Source of the DNA: UBA7916 sp036121365
GTDB taxonomy: Bacteria > Pseudomonadota > Gammaproteobacteria > Comchoanobacterales > Comchoanobacteraceae
DNA: 25,910 nucleotides
Direction: 5' to 3'
Assembly: GCA_036121365.1 (NCBI GenBank)
Contig: JAZAFR010000012.1
Span: 1 to 25,910, forward strand
Positions 16,464 to 24,500 of the stretch are shown here, in pieces. The position numbers and the translations under genes were made by a program. Each line of letters begins with the position of its first letter. Positions within the stretch are counted from its first letter, which is position 1. The notes under the pieces are model-generated. The model saw nothing but the letters and a program-made list of their open reading frames with translations. It did not search any database and was not told where the DNA came from.

Positions 16464-16507
16464 TCTCATAAGATGAGATTATAGCAAGCCAAAAATGAAC
16501 AAGTCAA
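16464..16507 (-). promoter_or_regulatory. Strong promoter with start-site inverted repeat for secreted protein 3
   Basis: On the minus strand TTGACT (16502-16507) and perfect TATAAT (16478-16483) are 18 bases apart. A perfect inverted repeat TCTCAT-N3-ATGAGA (16464-16478) begins at the edge of the -10 and covers the predicted start site near 16471. It could be an operator or a 5' hairpin in the mRNA. Leader length to the ATG at 16406 is about 65 bases. Confidence 0.65.
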
Positions 16508-16576
16508 ACGAACAACGTAGATTAGACGCCCTACCACTCCAAAACAAAGTCAAATTAAAAATGTTAAAATATTCAT

Positions 16577-17842
16577 TTAGGCATCAATGGTTTTCAAAGC
16601 GGCAAACTTTTTCTTACCCACCGACAATTTCAAAGTATCACTATCTTTGAAAAAACTGACATCCAAAGCTTGATTAACAGCATTGATTTTAACACCATCA
16701 ATCTTGACAGAGCCAGCTTCTATCAGACGGCGCGCTGCGCTGTTTGATTTGGCAAATCCCAGTTCCACAATAATTGCAGTGATCATTGGGGACTGTTGTA
16801 TTTGCTCTTTGGAAAAGCACATTTCTGGTAGCTGTTGTCCCAATCCTTGCTGCAAGAATGTCTCATGAGCTGTTTTTTCAGCTGCTTCTTGAAGTGCCTT
16901 ACCATGGCACAAACGGGTCGCTTCATTGGCAAGAATCACTTTGGCTTGATTGATATCACTGCCTTGAAGTTTAGACAGTGTTTCAATTTGATCCAAAGGC
17001 AATTCAGTAAATAGTTTAAGAAAACGAATGACATCAGCATCTTCGGTATTTCTCCAAAATTGCCAATAGTCATAAGCTGAAAAACGATCATCCCGAATCC
17101 AGACTGCGCCATCAGCGGTTTTACCCATTTTGGCACCACTGGATGTGGTAATTAAGGGGGCAGTCCAACCGTACAGGTCATTTTTAAGAATGCGTCTACC
17201 GAGGTCAATTCCGCTAACAATATTGCCCCACTGATCGCTACCACCCAATTGTAACTCACAATCATATAATCGATTTAACTCAACAAAATCGTAAGCTTGC
17301 AGTATCATATAGTTAAACTCTAAGAATGAAAGAGGCTGATCTCTATCTAAACGGGATTTAACGCTATCAAAGGTTAACATACGATTGATGCTAAAGTGCT
17401 TACCCACATTACGTAAAAAATCAACATATCCCAGAGAGTCTAACCATTTGGCATTGTCTTCCATAATGGCATCATGATCAGATTGACCAAAATGCAGAAA
17501 ACGATCAAATATTTTGGCAATTTGATTTTTATTTTGTTCTATCAGCTCTGTGGTGAGGATTTTTCTTTGACTGTCTTTTCCAGATGGGTCACCCACCTTA
17601 GTGGTCCCTCCTCCCATGAGAACAATTGGTTTATGTCCAAATTTTTGAAACCATCTGAGCATCATAATCTGAATTAGACTACCCACATGCAAGCAATCGG
17701 CTGTTGCATCAAAGCCAATATAGGCGGTTATTGGCCCTTTTTGCACACGTTCATCCAGTGCTTTTGGGTCAGTACACTGTTGAAGAAAGCCTCGTTTTTC
17801 CAAACAGCGCAACAAATCAGATTTAAATTCATACTCAGACAT
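16577..17842 (-). CDS. tyrS: Tyrosyl-tRNA synthetase
   Basis: Charges tRNA-Tyr in the cytosol. About 421 residues from MSEYEFKSDLLRCLE. Class I motifs are present: YIGFDATADCLHVGSL contains the HIGH-type HVGS, GSDQWGNIVSGIDLGRR is the tyrosine-binding region, and SSGAKMGKTADGAVW carries the KMSKS-type loop as KMGKT, as in E. coli TyrS. The C-terminal S4-like RNA-binding domain is seen in SNSAARRLIEAGSVKIDGVK. An upstream TTG at 17872 would add ten residues without support. A TG-T-TAAAAT extended -10 (17873-17878) upstream on the minus strand is the likely promoter, overlapping the divergent promoter of the next gene. Confidence 0.97.
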   Translation of the reverse strand: MSEYEFKSDLLRCLEKRGFLQQCTDPKALDERVQKGPITAYIGFDATADCLHVGSLIQIMMLRWFQKFGHKPIVLMGGGTTKVGDPSGKDSQRKILTTELIEQNKNQIAKIFDRFLHFGQSDHDAIMEDNAKWLDSLGYVDFLRNVGKHFSINRMLTFDSVKSRLDRDQPLSFLEFNYMILQAYDFVELNRLYDCELQLGGSDQWGNIVSGIDLGRRILKNDLYGWTAPLITTSSGAKMGKTADGAVWIRDDRFSAYDYWQFWRNTEDADVIRFLKLFTELPLDQIETLSKLQGSDINQAKVILANEATRLCHGKALQEAAEKTAHETFLQQGLGQQLPEMCFSKEQIQQSPMITAIIVELGFAKSNSAARRLIEAGSVKIDGVKINAVNQALDVSFFKDSDTLKLSVGKKKFAALKTIDA

Positions 17843-17865
17843 AGGCAAACCAATTAAAAAAAAAT

Positions 17866-17894
17866 CGGACAAATTTTAACATATGTACTATATA
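17866..17894 (+). promoter_or_regulatory. Candidate promoter of the 115-residue gene, overlapping the tyrS promoter
   Basis: CGGACA (17866-17871) and TATATA (17889-17894) with a 17-base spacer on the plus strand. The tyrS extended -10 (17873-17878, minus strand) lies inside the same spacer, so the two divergent promoters share DNA and may interfere with each other. Confidence 0.4.
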
Positions 17895-17943
17895 AATAAC
17901 AGGCACCAGTGCCAATAAGTAAAAACAAATAAGGAGAACAACA

Positions 17944-18291
17944 ATGCGAATGCACTTTCAACAGACATTACATGAATTTGACTTACGATTGACTGAAGTG
18001 TGTGCAGCAACAAAAATTGATACTGCACTTGAAAAGCAAAGAGAGATCATTCGTTTACTGGATGATTTCACAGAAAGCATACACATCAGTGAAATTGATA
18101 AAGACGAGCTCATAGAAATCAATTATAGCCTAAAAGATTTACTAAAAGACTGTGTGACCAATCGCAATTATTTAGGAGATTTTAACGCTGTTTATGAGGA
18201 ACAAAACGATGAAATCATTGAGCAAATTCAGACAATCATAAGAGACATCAGCAGGGTATTAAAAAAGCGAATACCCAAAGAAGATGCATAG
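17944..18291 (+). CDS. Small helical protein (115 residues), unknown function
   Basis: Cytosolic-looking, no Cys beyond two, very rich in Glu, Asp, Ile and Leu, with long amphipathic helices that could form a coiled coil or helical bundle (QREIIRLLDDFTESIHISEI; EQIQTIIRDISRVLKKR at the end). AAGGAG lies a good distance before the ATG, so it is very probably expressed. It sits between divergent tyrS and downstream tsaC, which has its own promoter. No family recognised. Confidence 0.75.
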   Translation: MRMHFQQTLHEFDLRLTEVCAATKIDTALEKQREIIRLLDDFTESIHISEIDKDELIEINYSLKDLLKDCVTNRNYLGDFNAVYEEQNDEIIEQIQTIIRDISRVLKKRIPKEDA

Positions 18292-18358
18292 CATATAGAA
18301 ATCAAGTCATTTGTTGAAACTGACAAAAGATTCTCCCATTCGTTTAATCAGATAAAAC

Positions 18359-18387
18359 ATGACATTCATCATCAATCATGGTACAAT
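18359..18387 (+). promoter_or_regulatory. tsaC promoter
   Basis: ATGACA (18359-18364) and TACAAT (18382-18387), each five of six to consensus, 17 bases apart. TGG precedes the -10 as an extended -10. Start is predicted near 18394, about 20 bases before the tsaC ATG, which has no visible Shine-Dalgarno. Confidence 0.6.
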
Positions 18388-18414
18388 TAAGACACTGATT
18401 TATAGCACATATTA

Positions 18415-18948
18415 ATGAACACCAATGCCATAACCGCACTCATAAATGGAGACATCATTGCATACCCCACTGAGTCCACATGGGGATTGGGGGTTGATGC
18501 GACCAACGAAGAGGCGGTGTATCAATTAAATGTTGTTAAAGGTCGTCCAAAAACAAAATCTTTCATTGTGTTAGTCAATCGCATAGACATGGTGCATGAT
18601 TGGATTGCATGGGATGAGATGCCCAGTGAAATAAACATCAATGCAGGTTGGCCTGGCCCTTTGACCAAATTGGTTCCGGTGAGTAAGAATTGTCCACAGT
18701 GGTTGAGTTTACATAAAAAAATCGCCATTCGCATCAGTGCACATCCAGAGGTGAAAGACTTATTGGCCATTTTTAACAAGCCGTTGATTTCAACCAGTGC
18801 AAACCTTTCTGGGTCTCCCATTTTAAAGAATCCAGATGAGATCCGAGCACATTTTGGAGATAGAGTGAAGTCCATTGTAGAAGGTACGCCTGGTGGCGGT
18901 TGTCCGACTGCCATCATTGATGTCATCTCGGGTACAAAAATTCGATAA
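18415..18948 (+). CDS. tsaC: Threonylcarbamoyl-AMP synthase (YrdC/Sua5 family)
   Basis: Makes threonylcarbamoyl-AMP from threonine, bicarbonate and ATP, the first step of t6A37 modification of ANN-decoding tRNAs. The 177 residues form a single YrdC domain without the extra Sua5 domain, close to E. coli TsaC in length. Motifs: IAYPTESTWGLGVDATNEEA, KGRPKTKSFIVLV (binding Lys/Arg), GWPGPLTKLVP, KIAIRISAHP and PLISTSANLSGSP. It belongs to the dprA-topA-tsaC neighbourhood common in gammaproteobacteria, here split by the secreted-protein genes, tyrS and the 115-residue gene. Confidence 0.95.
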   Translation: MNTNAITALINGDIIAYPTESTWGLGVDATNEEAVYQLNVVKGRPKTKSFIVLVNRIDMVHDWIAWDEMPSEININAGWPGPLTKLVPVSKNCPQWLSLHKKIAIRISAHPEVKDLLAIFNKPLISTSANLSGSPILKNPDEIRAHFGDRVKSIVEGTPGGGCPTAIIDVISGTKIR

Positions 18949-19087
18949 TTGAGAAAACACAGACAAACCTTGGTATATAACGCCTTAGAAGGACATAGAG
19001 AGCAATAAAACCAAGAAACAACTTAACCAATAAACCTTATAAAAAGACTCATATTGACGACTCAGAGCACCTCAATCAACAAGACTC

Positions 19088-19963
19088 TTAGAGAGAGTAA
19101 CTTTCTTTACCTTTGGTGGATTTAAAGCGTCTATGTGCCCAGAGGTATTCTGCGGGATGTTTAGAAATAGATTGTTCAATGATTTTTGCTAAAGCTAGGG
19201 TGAATGCACTGCAGTCATGGGTGGGAAGATCAAGTGGTTGTATGTCAATGACCAGTGTATTATTTTCGTAGTAGGTATTGTAAAAATAGATAAGACAATT
19301 GCTGAGTCTATGCAGTGTATAGGGTGCGGTGGTAAATGTGGCAGGAGTTCCGAGTAGAGAAGTTTCTATGGAACGTTTTTTACCATAGTCTTGATCTGGA
19401 AAATACACCACTGTTTTGCCTTCTTTTAGCCAGCGAACAAATTGTCTTGGGTTGGTTTTGGCGCTCATATCGACAGAGGCTTTTTGTCTTCCGTGATTCA
19501 TTGCGGCGTTTAGAGCAGGAGAGTCACTGCCTCGAGATACGCCATAGCCGGTGACATATAGACCAAGAATGCGTGCATCCAGCTCCAGATGTTGTGAGTG
19601 TTTTCCAAGCAATAAAATGCCTTTATCAGTCGATTTTTGAGCTTCAAGGAATGCATCTAGTCCTTTAATATGATGTGGGATATGGGATTTAATGGCTGCA
19701 TCTGACCAAAACCAAGCCACCCCCGTATCAAAGAAAGATTGCCCTAAAAACCGAATATTGGCGTTAAAAAGTGATGTTTGAACATCTTTGGTTTGGTGGG
19801 CAAAACACCATGAGAGATTTTTACGAATGATATTGGCACGTCTCTTAGAGAACAGCAGGCTGATTTTTCCAAGCATACTCGCCAATTTATATTGCCATTT
19901 TCTCGGAATTAAGGAGATGGCGTACCAAATTTTTAAAGCAAATTTTAAAAGGAACTCTTTCAT
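19088..19963 (-). CDS. Lipid A biosynthesis acyltransferase (LpxL/HtrB family)
   Basis: Inner-membrane enzyme adding a secondary acyl chain to the lipid A precursor. About 291 residues from MKEFLLKFALKIWYAISLIP, whose hydrophobic N-terminus acts as anchor. The HX4E catalytic motif is GKHSQHLELDAR (His122, Glu127). YGVSRGSDSPALNAA corresponds to the family's YGVYRP.NNP block, and YFPDQDYGKKRS to the conserved PD.DYG. An alternative GTG at 20008 has no support. LpxL, LpxM and LpxP cannot be told apart from this. It implies an outer membrane with acylated lipid A. It is convergent with tsaC. Confidence 0.93.
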   Translation of the reverse strand: MKEFLLKFALKIWYAISLIPRKWQYKLASMLGKISLLFSKRRANIIRKNLSWCFAHQTKDVQTSLFNANIRFLGQSFFDTGVAWFWSDAAIKSHIPHHIKGLDAFLEAQKSTDKGILLLGKHSQHLELDARILGLYVTGYGVSRGSDSPALNAAMNHGRQKASVDMSAKTNPRQFVRWLKEGKTVVYFPDQDYGKKRSIETSLLGTPATFTTAPYTLHRLSNCLIYFYNTYYENNTLVIDIQPLDLPTHDCSAFTLALAKIIEQSISKHPAEYLWAHRRFKSTKGKESYSL

Positions 19964-20056
19964 ATTGATGGCATTATTAGACAAGTAGAGTATACACCTA
20001 GAAATCACAAAAGTATAGGGATGGCTGTTGCCTTATCTAGCAAGCCAATGGTGTAA

Positions 20057-21391
20057 TTAGCCACCTTGCACTGGGGATGGCGCTGTGTGTTTTGTTGCAA
20101 AAGGGTTATCTAGAGGGTCCTTTTCTGTACTTTTAAAGTCTGGCATAGGTTTCTGAACTTTTGAAAACATACCATTTGAAAGGATTGGACTTTGACTCTC
20201 CTGGACCTGTTGTCTTTGCATATGGTATGCCTTGTCATCACGAGTGATTGCCGGAATATTGACGCTACCGGGTTTAGGAGCAAACTCACTGGAAGCAGTG
20301 TGTCTCTCATTGTTGATACGTAAAACTGAAAAGTCTTGCTGCACCCTAGGCTTAAATACAAACCGTCTTAATCTATCTAAAAAAGTGACAGTTGGTCTTT
20401 CCACCTCGGGAGAGGATATTCTGGACTGGGGCAAAGGTTGAGCTGCTCTTTTCTCTGGAGAAGGCTGTCTTGAAGGAGAGAAATCTCTTGAAGGGCGATG
20501 TGGTGTCAATCGAGGAACATCCCCAGCAAAAGACCCTATGAGCCCCCCACCATTCTGCATATAATCTGCTATAACTCCTTTTTCGTAGCCTCTGGCTTGT
20601 ATTTGTTTTTTAAGAGCATCGTGCATGACAAGACGACCCTTTGAATCCTTTTTTGGCTGAGAGTAATCAGGCGTATTTTTATGTAAGAATTCAAAATATT
20701 TGGCCCATATATCTCTAAGCATACCTGAACTCTGTCTGAAAAAATCATTCTTCACTGACTGCGCCCTGTAATGGTCATGCAGAGGGCCTGTATAGTCCAT
20801 ACACCACTGCAGTAAACCCAAACTTTCTGCCAAAGTAATCTCTTTATTGAGGAGCAGATGATCTATATTCAGCTTACAGCGTTTTTCTAATTCCATATAG
20901 AACATTGAATCATTGTGATTGTATCCATTTCTCAAAAGGTCCTGAAACTGCATAGTGATCAATTTAAAAGCCAAAGAATCTGAACCTGCAAGAGAAGACA
21001 AATGCTGACCGAGTTTAAACTGTTCTATGTCGTTTCTTGAAAACATTTTGGTATGTTTTTGAGATTCCAGTTTGGCTGTATCATCAGCAGGTGTTTGCGA
21101 TTGTTTGCTTCGCATTCTTTTCAAGAGCCATTTTAATTTCATTTTACGAAAGCGTTCTAACAGGCGAAGTCTTCTTTGATAAAGCACGCGCAACATTTTT
21201 AAATATGAACGCATGATATACTTCTTTAAAACTTTGCCATCCCATAGGACGCGTGCAGCATCGAAGCCCAAAGCCTTTTGAGCTTTGACTTTATCATTAG
21301 AAATGCGCTGTTCATTTGATTTTTCTGAGTTTTCAATCGTTTTTTCTGCTGATTCCGTCTTTTCAGTGATATTTTTTACTGGTGCTATCAT
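20057..21391 (-). CDS. Uncharacterised 444-residue protein with a cationic helix and disordered tail
   Basis: No family recognised. Four parts are visible. Residues 1-50 are Glu/Lys-rich and polar. Residues about 52-96 form a remarkable basic, leucine-rich stretch (for example LKMLRVLYQRRLRLLERFRK) that could bind membranes or nucleic acid. Residues about 115-290 look like a helical domain. Residues about 290-444 are Pro/Ser/Arg/Gln-rich and probably disordered (PSRDFSPSRQPSPEKRAAQP). There is no signal peptide. GGAAG about eight bases before the ATG, and a good promoter, support it. It follows the CE-protease gene but after a terminator, so it is a separate unit. The tail and orphan status resemble bacterial effectors; this is inference. 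Confidence 0.8.
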   Translation of the reverse strand: MIAPVKNITEKTESAEKTIENSEKSNEQRISNDKVKAQKALGFDAARVLWDGKVLKKYIMRSYLKMLRVLYQRRLRLLERFRKMKLKWLLKRMRSKQSQTPADDTAKLESQKHTKMFSRNDIEQFKLGQHLSSLAGSDSLAFKLITMQFQDLLRNGYNHNDSMFYMELEKRCKLNIDHLLLNKEITLAESLGLLQWCMDYTGPLHDHYRAQSVKNDFFRQSSGMLRDIWAKYFEFLHKNTPDYSQPKKDSKGRLVMHDALKKQIQARGYEKGVIADYMQNGGGLIGSFAGDVPRLTPHRPSRDFSPSRQPSPEKRAAQPLPQSRISSPEVERPTVTFLDRLRRFVFKPRVQQDFSVLRINNERHTASSEFAPKPGSVNIPAITRDDKAYHMQRQQVQESQSPILSNGMFSKVQKPMPDFKSTEKDPLDNPFATKHTAPSPVQGG

Positions 21392-21417
21392 TCATATTCT
21401 TCCATCCATTCTGTTTC

Positions 21418-21446
21418 AGTGTAACATAAAACAGCCCTCAAATCAA
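21418..21446 (-). promoter_or_regulatory. Promoter of the 444-residue gene
   Basis: TTGATT (21441-21446) and TACACT (21418-21423) with 17 bases between; TG-T before the -10 makes it an extended -10. It lies downstream of the terminator of the preceding gene and about 27 bases before the ATG. Confidence 0.55.
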
Positions 21447-21483
21447 TACATTCTTTTCATAAAAACTCACACACAAACACAAT

Positions 21484-21510
21484 AAAAAAGTCCATTATTA
21501 AATGGGACTT
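21484..21510 (-). terminator. Rho-independent terminator of the CE-protease gene
   Basis: On the minus strand AAGTCCCATT-TAAT-AATGGACTT forms a nine-base-pair stem with one bulged C and a 4-base loop. It is followed by a T-run (CTTTTTTATTG), 31 bases after the stop. An alternative small hairpin GGACTTTGAAGTCC overlaps its upstream side. Confidence 0.65.
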
Positions 21511-21540
21511 CAAAGTCCTCATCTATTACGAATAATAGGC

Positions 21541-24500
21541 CTACACACCGGCTCCGTGAGGGGGTGGTCCAGTGGACGAGTCTGGGTTAGAAGGATGACC
21601 TGTTCCACTCGTAGGGAAGGAACTTCTTGAGGCATTTCCAGTTTTCAATTTATATCGATTCCATCCGATAAACTCTGGATTAGGAACTTTACTACTAGAG
21701 TGAATTGATTTATCCATATACTTATACAACTGCTCATCTGTACATCTCTTCTCGTCTTTAACACCTTCAACCAATCCGGCTTTAAAAGCATCTTCATGAT
21801 CAGAAGGACAAGACCCCAAGCTTATTCTTTTGTTCTTATTTGTTTCAACTGCAAAGAATGCTTTGGCCGCTTCTCTACCTGCCATGAAGGCAGCATATTT
21901 TGCATTATCTCCACCCGCCCAACTGGCTGTTATGGATTGCATTACATGTTCATGTGAAGGTTCAGTCCCCTCAGATTTCTCTAATTTATAACCTGTGACC
22001 ACTTTTTTATTATCAAAAGTAATTTCATAGGTTTTTATTGTATCATCAACTTTACCCTCATACCGAGTTGTTATTGAAAATTGATTTGCTTGAAGTTCAG
22101 AAGGACCAGCAGCAGTTATTGAAGCACTTGAAGCACTTGAAGCACTTACAGTACTTGAAGTAACTGGAGCACTTGAAAGAGGACCATTTGTCAAAACTGC
22201 AGTGATAACAGGGGGGGCATCCGAAGGTTTAGGGTCAACAGAAAGGGGCCACTCTTTTCCTGAATCTTTCAACTGCCTTAAAAGATCTGGTTTATTTTCC
22301 AAGACCTTAGAAATAACAGCAAGCATCTTTTTACTATCCTCATCAATATTTGAATTCCCTCCTGCTTTAGATGCTTTATCTTTCAAGTATTTAAGCTCAC
22401 TTTGAATCCATTTTAAATTATTGTCTTTCTCTTCAATCACAGTTACAGTTACTGGAACAGCTGCAGGCTTAGCTACAGAACTATTAAAAACTTGAAAAGC
22501 GTCATTCCACGTTTTATCGCCAGAAAATTCTGGTTCAGTCAGTGCTTTATTTTCTATTTCTTCACGTTTTTCTTTAATAGTTTCACACTCCTGTTCGTAC
22601 TGTTTTGCTCTCAATTGCATACCCACACACTGACGCCAGTTTTTGTCTGTAGTATCAGGATCCTTTAGGACTTTATCTTTCAAAAAATCAGTCAAAGGCG
22701 AATTCACACCTGTTTTCCCCGCAGCACCTTCTACTTTTGCTGCTTTATGTGCTTCAACAATTTTTTCGCATTCTTCTTGTGTCAATTTCTTCAATAGTTC
22801 ACATGTCCACGGACCACAATCATCACCCTCTTGTAGTTGTTTTTTTTCACGTCCTGGAGGAATATTAGACAAATCATAATCCTCAATGATTTCTATTTCT
22901 GGGATTTTAATTCCTGGATCCTTATCTGTCTTATCTATGTAGTAAGATTCAACCTGTGCTTTTAATTTAGCGCTTGCATCATAGCCACTGCCAGGGCCCA
23001 ACGGATCAATACAAATCAAATATATTTTATTAGGATCAGAAGCATCTTTGTACATAGCAGAAGCAACATAATGTCCTCCCCCTCCCTTGGATGAAGACTT
23101 TTCGACGTAAGAAGTAACTCTCTCGAAAAGAAGTTCACCCGGAAGAGAGGAAGCACCGCCTCGATCTAAATTCTTCTTAGTGGAATGGAAAGATGATACA
23201 CCATTAGGCGTAAAAAGTTGCATTGCAGCTTGGGAATACCCTGAAGACTGAGGGTTTTCCAAATAATCTTCGTGATCAGAAGTCTCAGTAGTAAGCTTAT
23301 GCATTGAATTCAACCTCGCAACAAAAGTGTCTGCTTCATCTATTAGAGTAGAATAATGACGACATATACGAACTTCCTGTGCCAGTGCATGAAAGCTACT
23401 TATGGCTTTTCTTTTGGCTACTTCATCAGAAATAGCATACTCTACCACAGAAGATGTTCTGATATCTTCAAGACTTTTTTTCGCTTTTTGACCCGCAAAT
23501 ATTAGATCTAAACGTTTAGGAATAGTTTTAATTTTGTCTCTTAGCTCATCAGAAAAACAAGTTTCAAAAGCACTATCTTTTTCAAAAACCACAAAATCTC
23601 GCATGCCTGCAAGAAAATTGTTATGTTCAATATCATCAGACCCAGATAATTGTGCATGAATTTTTGCATCATTTCCCGTATGTTTTTCAAAAAATTCTTT
23701 TGCAGCCATAAAGCCTGCATAGTATGACGAAGGGAATTTATCATCAGATTTCCATTGAGACACAACAGGACCATCTGTTATCTCTAATTTCTCAACATCA
23801 CTTCGCTTACTAAAACCATTTTGAGTAGATTGATAAAGTTTTGTATCATCCTTAGCCACAACCAAAAACTGTCCATCTGTTAGCTTTATTTTTTCACTAA
23901 TCTGCCTGCCTAGTGTAGCAGGGTCTAGTACAGGATCATCAACAACTCTTATAACAGCAGTAGATCTAGCAGTAACACTAGTAGTAGAACCAGCAGAATC
24001 TTTTCTCCTCTTCCTAAATGCAGCAGCAGCAGCAGCAATAGCAGTAGCAAAATCACCTGCAGCAGCAGAACCTAAATAAGAAGAAGTAGATTCAAGACTT
24101 GGTGGAACGCCATCTTCACCTGTACCAGAATCTCCACCCAAAACAAGACCTTCTGAAACGACCTCTGCACCAGTACCAGATCCTCCAGAACCTCCAGAAT
24201 CACGAACAAAAACATGATCTGCTTTAACAACCTGATTACCAGAATGAGCAGCGGGACCAAAAGAAGATCTTGGATATTTTCTCATCAATTCCAGATGCTT
24301 AGGATGCATAGGAGCAATTGGGCCAACCACCCTACCCTCAGCCTCACACTTATGATTGTATAGCTGATTTAAATCATTAATGATTTCCGATACCTGTGAA
24401 GAGTCACCACTTTCAAGAAGCTCGTCAGTGACTAATTCCAATTTTTTTGTATACGCTTCGCTTGCTGCTACAGCCAAGTTCTTATTTTTAATTGCTTCGA

